Source: Polytrichum commune (lineage: Eukaryota; Streptophyta; Polytrichopsida; Polytrichales; Polytrichaceae). From it: DNA of 64,000 nt. Position 1 is the first letter of the stretch. Each line of letters begins with the position of its first letter. The DNA is taken from contig OX485806.1 in assembly GCA_950295325.1 (NCBI GenBank), positions 50,279,169 to 50,343,168 of the forward strand, read 5' to 3'. The translations under genes were made by a program, and so were the position numbers. The notes under the pieces were generated by a model that was not told where the DNA came from, searched no databases, and worked only from the letters and a program-made list of their open reading frames with translations. Below are positions 13,269 through 24,433 of this stretch, one piece after another.

Positions 13269-14020
13269 TCAATTTATTGAATTTTGTGAGTTGCACGATG
13301 CTCTTATATACACTGTCGCGGAGACTAAAAAAATTAGGGATGGACCTAACAAAATTGGGGATGCTCGGGGGTGGAGCACAAGCCTTCTAAGATAGGGTGC
13401 TAGCCTATCGACCAAAAAAATGTCTTTCCTATCGCCGACCCATGTGTCGGGGAAGATGACATTGCCCGGGGGGTTGAGGACGCTTTTGGTTAGGCTATCG
13501 TCGATGAGGAGGGTGGTCTCCGGCGTCGGCCAGTGTCCGTGGGGGACCCCCTCGAGCAGGGGGACGCCTCGCCACAACCTGGATCGGAGGACCTTGAGGA
13601 ATTGTTGTCCCCCGCCTCGACCGCCGAACTTTGGCACCGGAAACCCCTTCTCGTCGACGAGCTCATCGCACGCCTCTTGGCCAAGGACGAGGCATGGGCT
13701 CGGGAGGTCACGGAAGAGGAAGTCGACAATGGACTCCGTGTTGTCCATGACCATGGAGCTCCAGACGACGACGTGAAAGAGGTTGAGCACCTCGCGAAGG
13801 AAGTCCCGCAAGCCGGGACGGGCGCGGACGGCCTTGCGGTTTATAAGGGTGTCAAGCTCGCCATCGTAGTCCATCTCGTCGGGATGGCAGAAGGGACGGG
13901 TGGGAACCTTGGGGATGTGTTGGGTGTGACACAACACCCCGTTGAGGTCAAGAACTAGGAAGGACCTGTGGCAGGTCTGAGGTCCACTCACCGATGGGTT
14001 GCGATCTATCTCCGGGGGTC
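13269..14020 (-). CDS. FCP1/SCP-like HAD phosphatase domain (exon or small gene)
   Basis: The frame is open from a possible splice acceptor (AATCACAG, exon from 14020) to a stop at 13269, about 250 codons. The N-terminal part has FLVLDLNGVL, matching HAD motif I of FCP1/CTD-small phosphatases, but the usual second Asp is Asn (DLN rather than DLD). Then come RPGLRDFLREVL, VVVWSSM (motif II-like) and TLLIDDS (motif IV, acidic pair present). The tail after WVGDRKDIFLVDRLAPYL is not recognised and may be read-through into an intron. No ATG opens the frame, only GTG at 13991, so an upstream exon is likely. Family members dephosphorylate phosphoserine on proteins such as the RNA polymerase II tail, and catalysis with DLN is uncertain. 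It follows the ParB-like gene on the same strand, but the splice phases I can see do not join them. Confidence 0.6.
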
Positions 14021-14139
14021 CTGTGATTACAAGATGGCTAGTTTAATGCTATGATCCAGTAAATAAGATTGCATTGAGGGAAAAGACGATGCATTATGGT
14101 TTTAGGGGGAAGGAGGTGGACATGGGGTCGCACAGTTTT

Positions 14140-14910
14140 ACGAACGAGAGTTCGTGAGTGAGGTGTGTATGCAAAGAGTGCAAAGATGCGCATGAACATA
14201 CACAATACAAGATGCGAGACGATGCAATAAGTTGGAGGGATGCGATGCAGAGATCGTCTGCTCATATATTAATTTGTTGAATATTTACAATTGTCTTGCG
14301 TGATAATCTATCACAGTTTCCTAAGGCAAACTATGCTGTGTCCTACAAAATTGATCGGCTAAGGGATGACGTAGAAAAGGGCTCGCGCGGGCCTCGTGAT
14401 GTCGATGAAGTTGATGCGCCAAGAACACAACGCGGGGTTAATGAGGTTACGAACGCGCGTTCGTAAAACATGTGGTATTCTCAGAGATGAGTTACCTCTT
14501 TGATTAACGAATGCGCGTTCGTAATATCCATTGGGGCAGCCGCTTCTGCCTCCATGACCTCCGCTGGATGCTCCGTCTGAGACGACTGGGTCTGCTGGAT
14601 GAGCTCCACGTCGTCTTCTCCGCCCAGGTCGAGTCTCTCCATGCAGACATCCTCCATGTGGGCGGATGGATGTCGTTCCTGGTCAGGGCTCTCCACGTCC
14701 ATCCCTCGGACACCTGCTGCGTCATTGGGGCTCCCCTGCGTTTCCTCCACAATGACCATGTCAGTGTGTTGCGCAGTGTCATCGCCCCGCCTATCTACAA
14801 ACCTTGGGACGACGGTGAAAGAGGCCGTGTCCGTGTCTGAGGGTAGTCCTACCCTTGAAGGGGGAGGGGTGAAGACTGCCGGACCTGAAGATTCACAAAC
14901 GTGCATTCGT
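14140..14910. repeat. Palindrome copies 1-4 of the ACGAACG family
   Basis: The core is ACGAACGNNCGTTCGT, usually extended by TTT on the left and AAA on the right. Copies lie at 14140-14155 (one arm mismatch), 14449-14464 (perfect), 14507-14522 (one mismatch) and 14895-14910 (two mismatches). The first two lie between the last ParB-like exon and the phosphatase exon. The last two fall inside the reading frame at 14481-15047, for example where it encodes ITNAHS. Confidence 0.85.
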
Positions 14911-15898
14911 AAATCTTCGTCCTCCCGTATTGCCGCCGTGATAGCATCGTGGGAGGTTGAGGCGGTCGCCGTCACCTCCGAGGGCAATGGACTTCCCACC
15001 GGCGTTGGGTGTGGTGCTGTTGGGTGGGAAGGCCCTCTTGGGTACATGCATGGTGGGGGGGCTGTGAGGGGTATCCTTCGGGGGGGAAGGGGTAAGGCTG
15101 CTGGACCGGCGCAGAGAAGCTCTGCATGCTTTTGAGCATCTCGAAGATGGCGTCCGTCTTCGCAGCGGAGGCCTTCAGCTCCGCCTGCATCTTGGCCAGA
15201 TGCCCGGCGCTCTCCTCTTGGGCTGCCGCCATTTCCTCGTTCATTTTCTGTTTGAGCTTGGCGTTGAGCTCGGCGACGGTCAGCGCCTCCTCTTTCACCT
15301 ACTTGTTCTTGTCGTAGTCCACCCCGAGCTCGGCCATGATGTCCATGTCTCCCTCATCCTCGTCGAAGACCTCGATGATTGCTCCCAGCGGCAACTCCAC
15401 GTAGGGAGTCTTCTTCATCCTCCTCCTCGTGTTGCGGAAGTGGTCCAAGGATGGACGCGAGCGTTGGTCGAGGGTGTCGAGGGTCTCCATCTTCGGCACC
15501 ACGGAGGGCCTGGGAGACTGTGACGTCGAGCATCCGCCTGGCGTTCCGAAGGCCTCCGCACAAGACGTTCTCGCGGGGAGGACATCCTGGGTTGTCCCCG
15601 CTGACAAACCGGTATAACCACCCGGGGTCCCTTGAGGGTCGGGAAGATCTATCGTTGGTGGCAAGATTCGAAGCGGGGGTATGTCGAAGGACTGGATGAT
15701 GGCGTCTAGGTTGGCGGAGGGGGTGGGCTTGTCGTCCTCTGAATCGTGGATTGGTATGCCCTTGTCGGCGGGCATACTAAAGTCCGTCCTGGGGACAAAG
15801 ATGTCCCTCAGGTCCATCGTCGACGCGTTCGCATGGTGGATCTAGAAATCTTCTTCGTCGACAGCGTCAACGTATGTGTTGACGACGAGCCCCATCAT

Positions 15899-16044
15899 CT
15901 GTGACAAAAGAGCAATGAGGTCAGAAAATACGAACGTGCGTTCGTAAACATCAAAACGTGGGGTGCAACGAGTTTGAAACATTACATTGCGAAGGAGATT
16001 AACTTTACGAACGAGCGTTCGTAAATGGAGTCTGGACAACTTAC
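15899..16044 (-). other. Intron 2 of the ParB-like gene, with two palindromes
   Basis: The donor GTAAGT follows GCGGCCATG, and the acceptor TTTTGTCACAG precedes ATGATGGGGC. It is 146 bp, phase 0. It contains palindromes at 15930-15945 and 16007-16022, both with perfect arms, at roughly even distances from the splice sites. Confidence 0.75.
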
Positions 16045-17360
16045 CATGGCCGCATACATGAATTTGGTGCCTCCACAGATGTTGTACACCGTTTCTCCAC
16101 TTATAACTAGACTCTGCAATACGGCGACGTAGAACTCCATCCTAAGTTCCAGCGCGGGGAAGACTGTGTATAGGGGATCTATCCTTGGGAGGGGGATGTG
16201 GGATGCTGTAGATCTTCTTGAACGTGTTGTTTGCCTTGATAGGCGGTCGCCCATCCCTAAGCGCATTGTACGTCAAGAAAATCAGGCTGACCGCTCCCAC
16301 CTGTTTGTTGCCCCTGGCCTTGTTGATGGCCACGATCCCTTCCGTCTTGGCTAGCACGTACATGTTGTGGAAGATGTTGTACTCGAATTTGATCGTCTGC
16401 TCATACAACTTTGTGACGACTGACAGCTTGTCTTGTTCGACTATCCACAGCCAAACCTGAGGCTCCCTCATGACCGACGATTTGTACTCATGAACTTGGC
16501 CATGAAGGGGTTGTAGAAGGGCATGTCCTTCTCCCTCTGCCTCGACGCACCCGGGATCCCCCTAAAATCGATCAGGGCAAATGGGCAACCCCATCAATCC
16601 TCCCTCACCTCGACCCTGCTGATGGTGTCGTCCCACTTGCAAAATGTGACCCTCTCCACGTCAGAAGTCACCACAGAAAACCTTGCCACTCCTTTGAATG
16701 TGGCGCTCATTTTCCTCTCCAAAAATTTTATGTACAGTTCCACCTCCCGGGGATCCGTATCAGTTTTCTTCGTCCTTTTGTTCCCCTTCAACTTCAAAAC
16801 CGAGGCGTGCTCCTTGACCAGACTGCGCATGGAGGCTCCGTTGATGTTGTAGTCGACCTTGAACTGTTGCCATTGCGGCTAGTTGATGTCGCCGTCGACT
16901 TGAAAGATTTTGTACTCTGGTACGAGTACGCTCAACTCCCTCATGGCAGCAGTCTTTAGCTTCAGCAGTCACACCATTCCTTGATAGAGTACGTGTCGGG
17001 CTTGTGCTTTGGCCTTTTAAAAAATATCTTGGGATAGGGAAGTTTTCTTCCCACGGTGTTCCTAAGAACATGAACCGCATACCTCTTCAGCTCAGACTCC
17101 GTCAATCCCTGGAGGTATCTGAAGAACTCCCTCAGTAATGGGGGCGTCTCACCGTTTTTTTCCATGTTGTACTTCTCCTCGATGTCGGGATTGACCAAAT
17201 CGCCCAAGCTGTGTGCATCAAAAAATTGGGTCCACAAGTCCCATGTGTCCCTGTTGCAGCAGATCAGTCGGAGCTCACCCTTCAGCTCCAGCACAGACTT
17301 GGTGGCGGTGGACTTCATATCGATGGAAGAGAACTTGTCCACCATCGCGTCGCAAAATGC

Positions 17361-17478
17361 CTGCACAAAAAAAGAAATGTCAGTGTTGCACATAATACGA
17401 ACGCACGTTCGTAAATTGAGTAGGTAATGGAAGTTTGCATGAATCTAACACTTTACGAACGTTCGTTCGTAAACTCAC
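17361..17478 (-). other. Intron 1 of the ParB-like gene, with two palindromes
   Basis: The donor GTGAGT lies directly beside a palindrome, and the acceptor TTTTTTTGTGCAG precedes GCATTTTGCG. It is 118 bp, phase 0. Palindromes lie at 17397-17412 and 17455-17470, both perfect. About 27% of this intron is palindrome core. Confidence 0.8.
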
Positions 17479-18562
17479 CTTCCATTGGAGAGACTGGTTC
17501 TTGGCATTCTTCCTCTCCTTTGGTAGGCATCCGTGTGCCACCAAGACGTCTTTCGCAGCCACTATGTTAGCTGCCCAAGACGCCTCGAACTCCTTGATTG
17601 TGTTCCCCGAGTTCAGGAAGGTTGAAATCTTCCGCAGCTTGTTTCAATCATCCGACCACACCAAGAACGCCTTTCAGTACCGCAGGTCAGCCTTCAGCTC
17701 GTGCTGGAAGTTGTCGTCCTTGAGGATCTGCTGCGACGCCTCCAAGTTGTGTTGACCATCTATAATCCAAAACTCTCCATTCTGGATTCGGGGCCAATCA
17801 TTCTATATCGGTCAAGATGTCAGCCCCTTGGGCATGACGCAGACGGTCTGCCTATCCCACTTGATGTTATTCATGAGGTTGTTGATCTGCCACTTCACAC
17901 CACCGCTCTCGCGAGACCTAACCACCCACTTGTTGGGTGACTTTTCGCACTTGAAGGAGTCCACGTTGAATGTGAAGTGGCGCCCCATGGGCCAGCAATC
18001 CTTCGAGTAATTATTGAAGTCTGGTAGGATCTTCGTCGCCTTCACTGCATCTGGATTCTCTCCCTTTTTTAAAGGGGTTGGCATCACGGGAGGAGAGCTC
18101 ACCTCAGCGCGAGCTCAGGGCGTACTTCGTGAAGAGTTCATGCAAGAAGTGTTTGGCATCAACCACTACGTTATTTTCAGCGTATGTGTGGGAGAAACTA
18201 TGTTTCATGTAATTTAACAAGAGGTTAATGTGATCTTTCTTGTTTTTCATGTCTAAAATCACATAATCTCCTTGTGCCTCAATGGACTCTACTTCCCAAG
18301 TCTTCATCTGCACCCATTGCTCAGGCTGGTTCGGTGTCATTTCCAGCTCGTAGGTAAAGCGCAGACGGAAAAGACCGTCTGATGTATTTTCTGACAGTGT
18401 CGTCCATTCCCCTATGAAGTCCTCTTTGGGGACATAATTGTCGTGTCCGTTAGGGTTGAACACTGACTCTGGGAGGCGATCTAGCTACACTGGGAACAAC
18501 TCAATGGCGTTTTTGTTCAGTCTAGCCATTTGCATAGCAAAAAAACATTTAGCATTGTGTTT

Positions 18563-19170
18563 ACGAACTAGCGTACGTAATTGACAAGAAAATCATAGAT
18601 ACTACTCAAGGTACGTTGGCTATCGATGCACGTGAAGAGGTTTAATGATGTATTTGCTGCTAGTATTTGATTTCATTTACGAACGATCGTTCGTAAAGGA
18701 TGTGGTTGCTAGGTTGTATTTACACAAGTTTACGAACGTGCGTTCGTATTGTTTTTAAACAAGTCTATGAATTGTCTAGGATTTTTCTAATTTCCATGAG
18801 TATCTTCTAAATTGGTGGAAATACTTTAATTCTCATTTACGAACGTGCGTTCATAAATTAATGGTAATCTTTAATGCAGATAATTACCATGAAGGGTTTG
18901 GTATGTTGGTTATAGTTATTGTGATTATGAATGTGCGTTCGTAATTATTTATTTGTGTAATTTGATTTGTGGATGTTATCACCATATGTGTCTGATGTAG
19001 CGCATATTTGCGAACGTGCGGTCATAAATATATGGCGTTCCTTATTTACATACAATTACAAACGCGCGTTCGTAAAAATGGAGGGTGAGGTGCGTATTTA
19101 CGAACGCACGTTCGTAAAAGTTTGTGGAATATGAGATGTATTCACGCCACATTTACGAACGATCGTTCGT
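18563..19170. repeat. Upstream palindrome cluster (9 copies)
   Basis: Copies start at 18563, 18679, 18732, 18839, 18927, 19010, 19058, 19100 and 19155, about one per 70 bp. Perfect arms occur at 18679, 18732, 19100 and 19155. Others have one to three arm changes. The cluster lies immediately 5' of the ATG at 18535 of the minus-strand ParB-like gene, where a promoter or 5' UTR would be. The central dinucleotide varies (AT, TG, CG, CA), while the flanking TTT and AAA are often kept. Confidence 0.9.
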
Positions 19171-19199
19171 AAATGTGGTCATCTAGGTTTAGGATATTA

Positions 19200-22100
19200 T
19201 ATATTTATATATATAATTGTCCATATATGTACGTATACATATATATGTGAGTGTGAATGTTGCGATCTTGCGATGTTAATGATCCTGCAACTCTTGATCA
19301 AAATGATGAAACAGAAATAAAAATGGAATCAGAACAAAATTGCGATTCAGTGATTGATAATTTAGAATGAAGAGGAAAGTGTTATTTCATACAAAACATG
19401 CCATAGCTCATAATGCATAAAACAAAACACAAGGAATTCAACAAACAACAATTTCAGATTGTGAAGGAATGATTTGAAAAGGAAACTTGTACTCACATTG
19501 AATTGTTGCACACACAAAACCTCCTGCCTCGTACTCAGAAATCCAGAAATCCTCACAAATGCACACCAAATTGACTTTCAAATGCGCTGAATTCGCTTTC
19601 AAATGCAATCTTCTACCCTCACTCCTTTCTCACACTCTCAAGCCTTCACAACTTATATACAAATCCTACACATATTCTGATATACACACAACTCACAAGC
19701 TTTGAAAACTCAAGTTTTCTGAAAGTTTCAACCTCTCAAACTTTCTGAATCTCTCAACCTCTCAACCTCTCAACCTTTCTAAAACTCTCAACCTCTCAAG
19801 ATTTCCTACTCTCAAGCTTCTGACAACACGTGCCAAGAATACATATAAAATGTGGTGATAAAATTGGCAAGGGCTTCGCTGCACCTAAGCGCTCCGCTCC
19901 TCCTTTGCTCCAAATGACAAATGAGGAGGAGAGGAAGGGGCGCGGGGAGGTAGTCGGCGCCTCTAGGGTTTCCCGGCGGCGGCCACGTGGCTAATGAACA
20001 TTGGCCAGGGATGGGATGGGGACATGGAGGGATGAGGGTTTAGGAAATAAGAAATAGGAAATGGGAGGAGCTTAGTTCAGGGACATGAATTTTACTTTCC
20101 GTATCCCCTTAGTACCTCTACATTTGGATTCCTTGTAAACATATTTTAGAAAATAATGTTCAGTTAATTTGTACTTGAACAATGCATGTCATTTAGTAGG
20201 TTTTCGATGAAGAATCCACCCCCAAGATGCAAATAGAGTTTTCATGAACCAGACATCTTTAAAGTTGTTCAATGGTTCCTCAAATAAATATTACATATAT
20301 AAATGACTCAATTTGAATTGTGGAGAGGGGCTATCTGATTCTCCACAATAGGTGGAGGAAAATTCAATTTTCAATACGATGTCATTAATTTAATGAGGTG
20401 TTAGCTTGAACCACCCTTAATATGATATTTAGTGTTAGATACTCTAAATACAAACGCATAGTACACTAAATATCACTAACCCTATGAAAGTAACTAACAT
20501 TCACTACGAACTGAAACACTTAATTTCAACTATAATGGTAATATGTGGAAGTCGCATGCACAAATTTTGTGTAAGGATATTATTGTGAAAAAAATAATTA
20601 ACAATGATAAAAGGAGAACGGACATGATAGTATGAAATGTGGTGGCCCGTTTAATATGTCTAACACTTATTATCAAAGAATTGAAATTTAGTGTTGACCA
20701 TGATAGTGTAACAACACTATATTATATAATCAAACACTAAATATCATATTTAGTGTAGTGAAATTCAGCCATGTGGTCGCATATTTTGCTAGTAGTATCA
20801 ACTAATATTATGAGCTTTCCATAAATTAACTTAGTGCGATATGGATTATTTAGGAGTCGATATTGTTTGTGTGTATAATGCATCGTAATAACGATCTAAA
20901 CCCTAAGCCCGCAAACGACATAGACAACTTTCACAAACCCTAAACCCTACATCTTTTTATCTTACCAACCTTTTTTATATATGGCCATGTTGTGGTCTAT
21001 GCGCATCATGTCAAAATGGTCTACCAATGTTGGTTCGATTGGAAATTACTTTATTTGGTTAATATCAACTATAATAATCTAGACTCATACCAATAATTGT
21101 CATTTTGAGATAAAACATTGGTTTAATAGGTGAAGAGTGAATTTTGAAATGCTAGCCTTTTCACCTTAATAGTTTTGAGTTCAATTTGATCCCACAATGC
21201 ATACTTAATCTTATTATAACATGAATGGTTTAAGACTTCAATTTAAATCAATAGTTTAAGCTATGGTCATGCACATACTTCTTGTTGCAAATAATATAAA
21301 CATATAATTGTAAGTGCATACTATTGTATGCACCATTCCAAATTAGTTATCCATTTCCACACCATGGTGGAAGAAAAGTGAATTTCCAATACTAGGACGT
21401 CAAGTCATTTAAATAGGTGTCAACTTGAACTAACAATCGAATACTAGTGCATTAAATTTTAAATTTCACCAATGATCAATTGCATTTAACCAAAGAGCCA
21501 TATTAATATAGTCCGATGTTTGGCGAGCCTCGAATGTAGGGGGTGGATTCAAATGAAGTATCCACCCACAAGGATGTGTATATGGTGTTTTAAAATATAA
21601 TTTTTTCATGGGCAATATATCTATCAAGGTGTTCAATGGTCTCTTAAAAAAATACTTCCTGGATAAAGGACTTAATTTCAGATTGTGGAGAGGGCTATCC
21701 TAAACCTCTACAAGAGGTGGAGGATATTCTATTTCCAATAGGACGTCAAATACATAATAATTGTAAGTGTGACTTCACGTAGGTATGGTTTCAATTCTTA
21801 TCATTATCATATGCATCGTTCCAAAGTGATTGATCCTTTCCAATCATGCCATTTTAATTCATTATTTTCAAACCTAGGCTTACATTTGAATAAAGATCTT
21901 ACTTACATATACTGGGTATGATTAGTTCAAGATGTCCTCAATCTATCTAGTACAAGCCATTATGGATTAAACAACTTTTTATTGGTATTCATGCACTTGG
22001 TGACCATATTATGGGAATTTTTTTGATGTGAATCATATGATACCTACAATTTTAGGGGCTTCCACAACATGTTCTTAGCCATTTTTACCTCATTGTGTGT

Positions 22101-22685
22101 GTGAATATATATATATCACTTAGATCTTCATCACTTTATTAGGTATAATTAATCGTCAATTAACTTGGACTTCACACCTTAGTCGCAAATCATTTAATAC
22201 TCAATGTTAACCATCAATCCATATAGACATTATGTATTTAATAATATATATATGTGTATATATAATAGTATAATAGTATAATATGAAATATATATATACA
22301 TATAAATATAAACATATATTTCCATGCGACCTTGGTAACAACTAAGGTGTGCGACCGATTTACATATTTACAATATGTTGCGTGCATGCAAGACATGTTC
22401 CATACATAATGCTATTTATATATTACGCATGGATGGAATGGCATATTGTTAGGTCAAAGTAGGCGGCGGGAATCCGCTTTTCAAATAGCATCCAAGGGAT
22501 TTTGAACCATCGGGGGGAAGGTACTTAAAGCTCTTCCCCCCACAACAGAGTTTTTTTCTGCGGCGCATCCAAGTGTGCGCTCCACAGACCTAATTGGAAC
22601 GCGCTCAAACCATTTTCTTGTGCGCCAACCCTACACCTCCCAGGTACACTACAGATTGCACATACCCATATATACCGCCACAAAT
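19200..22685. other. AT-rich region between the two palindrome clusters
   Basis: No gene recognised and no palindrome core found. It contains a short CTCAACCT minisatellite at about 19730-19800, a GC-rich patch at 19870-20010, TA-rich microsatellites near 19195 and 22230-22320, and scattered TTTAGTGTT motifs in both orientations around 20400-20760. A few diverged direct repeats (GTGGAGAGG-GCTATC near 20320 and 21700) suggest old unidentified repeats. Confidence 0.45.
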
Positions 22686-22693
22686 ATCGGACG

Positions 22694-23286
22694 CACGGGT
22701 AGATCACTCTAAGGCATTTTTGTGCACCACGTGCGGCTAGCGGTTTTTTGTTTTGGGGCTATTTACCTTCAAGGGCTGAATTAAAGCCTCCCTATAATTA
22801 CTTAAATTTCAAAAATGGCCCATTTGTTTGCACCCTTCCATTACTTATATTATCCAAGTCACTGTAATTTTTTGTACTCTATATTCCTTTTAAGTAATAG
22901 AAGCTAATCTACTTCCTAACATACAAGTGTTGAGGGAAAGCATGGAAACAAAGAAGGGTGCAAACAGTAATATCATTGCAAACTTAGTTATGAAGAAAAC
23001 ACATAGGAGACCATAGCAAAGTAATACCATTGCAAACACTATTATCATTATGATGAAAACACATAGGATCCTTCTAGGATCCTTATCTTCAGCCCCTATA
23101 TTAATTTTACAAAAAAATAATGGCCCACGTTTTATGTCCATCTAACTTACTTATAATGGGATTGTCTACATTTAATGGCCCCTTCATTATTTGGAATTCC
23201 TTTATAATTTTTATTTCAAATGATTCTAATCCTCTCTATATTATGCCGCACGTCATTTTTAAAATGCACTAAGTGATCTACCCGTG
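22694..23286. mobile_element. MITE copy A, 593 bp, 8-bp TSD
   Basis: The ends are CACGGGTAGATCACTCTAAG and the imperfect inverse ...TGCACTAAGTGATCTACCCG-TG. It is flanked by ATCGGACG on both sides (22686-22693 and 23287-23294), a perfect 8-bp duplication. A near-identical 561-bp copy lies at 47912-48472. There is no credible coding sequence, so it would need a transposase in trans. It inserted 12 bp from the first palindrome upstream of the DUF7869-like gene. Confidence 0.92.
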
Positions 23287-23297
23287 ATCGGACGTTT

Positions 23298-24433
23298 ACG
23301 AACGCACGTTCGTAAAGATGAGTTCGTAGCACATGTACAAGAGGTTCAGACATGTGATGTGAGTGGTTTACGAACGTGCGTTCGTAAGTAGAGCATTAGA
23401 CCGTACTCCATATTGAGTTACTTATAGGTAGTCCTAGGCACGAAAATTGTGTCGATAATATACGAACGTACGTTCGTATATTTGCCTTCAAGATTCAGAT
23501 GCACCTAAGTTCCCGTGTATCCGTTTTCTCCAACGGAACATATGATGATCGGATATTTACGAACGTGCGTTCGTAAATATCACTTGGAATTATTTTCCAA
23601 GCATCCTGAAACATCCCTTCATTTATATACGTCAGTGCATTGGCAATGTGAACAATATGGAAGTTATAAACGAACGCCCGTTCGTAATCGCACTACCATT
23701 TGTGTCCACGGATAATTTGGTTTTCCAATTTTACGAACGCACGTTCGTAAATACCACCGGTCCATTGTCCACGCATCCACCAACAGACCTGTAGACGCAA
23801 GCATGTGTAGAGGACCACAGTATGGTTAAGATAGATACGAACGCTCGTTCGTAAATATGCAATCATGATTTTAGAGTGATAGATGTCGACTGTCATTTTC
23901 CCCTTCATATTGGATTTCATGTCTCCTAGTAACATGGCTATAGATATCACTATTCGGACGGGTTCAAGTATTTTTTACAAACACTGTCACGGCTGTAACA
24001 TACATATGTTTGGTCGTATGCATACGCCTTTAAGCTTCGGCTGCAACTTACGAACGATCGCTCGTGTACATACACACCTCAGTTTCGGCTATAACTTACA
24101 AACGATCGTTCGTAAACACATGCCCCTCAAATATGATGTTTACTGCATGTGGATAAAGTGGCAAGTACATTTTGGATGCTCCCAAAATATACGCGTTGTT
24201 TGTCCCATTTAGATTTCATTGTATATTGGATTGATGTTTTCGTCCGCACGTTCATGAATATATGTGCGTATGTTGTCCTTTGTTGGTGGGCAACCGTTCC
24301 CATGTTTTATTAGCAAATCGACCCAAAGCCTTTCACGGGTAATATATATCACAATGGGATGCCGTTGTCCATTGACGTGTGAATCCCATGTAGTATTTGC
24401 ATGTCATGGGGTTGTTATCAAACGCACGTTCGT
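23298..24433. repeat. Upstream palindrome cluster (11 copies)
   Basis: Copies start at 23298, 23370, 23462, 23559, 23670, 23733, 23837, 24050, 24098, 24239 and 24418. The first seven have perfect ACGAACG/CGTTCGT arms, and the rest are partly decayed. The cluster ends about 90 bp before the first ATG (24523) of the plus-strand DUF7869-like gene. This mirrors the cluster upstream of the minus-strand gene at 18535. Confidence 0.9.

Larger units (their letters stand above)
14496..18535 (-). pseudogene. ParB/DGQH-motif gene, three exons, decayed
   Basis: Function is unknown. Exon 1 (18535-17479) opens with ATG, then ARLNKNAIELFPV. It carries FWIIDGQHNLEASQQILKDD at 17772-17713, resembling the IDGQHR motif of ParB/sulfiredoxin-fold and DGQHR proteins, which bind or cut DNA or nucleotides. 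Exon 2 (17360-16045) includes AFCDAMVDKFSSID and RYAVHVLRNTVGRKLPYPK. Exon 3 (15898-14496) has an acidic segment, IIEVFDEDEGDMDIMAELGV, a coiled-coil-like stretch AELNAKLKQKMNEEMAAAQE, and a Pro/Ser-rich tail. Both introns have GT-AG ends and phase 0 on each side, so this was a real spliced gene. It is broken by in-frame stops (18487, 17814, 17805, 15844, 15301) and by frameshifts near 18103, 16960, 16480 and 15050. G-run indels could be assembly errors. Palindromes fill its introns and 5' flank. Confidence 0.6.

Noticed and set aside
13269-15047. Joining the ParB-like last exon directly to the phosphatase exon as one fusion protein
   Set aside because: The visible donor (phase 0 at 14495) and acceptor (exon from 14020) give a stop after four codons when joined, so the fusion is not supported.
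20890-20955. CCCTAAA-like phrases as an interstitial telomere
   Set aside because: Only isolated AAACCCTA words, not a tandem run.
14140-24433. Palindromes as a CRISPR-like array
   Set aside because: The repeats are perfect palindromes with irregular spacing, lie in introns and promoters of spliced genes, and have no cas genes nearby.
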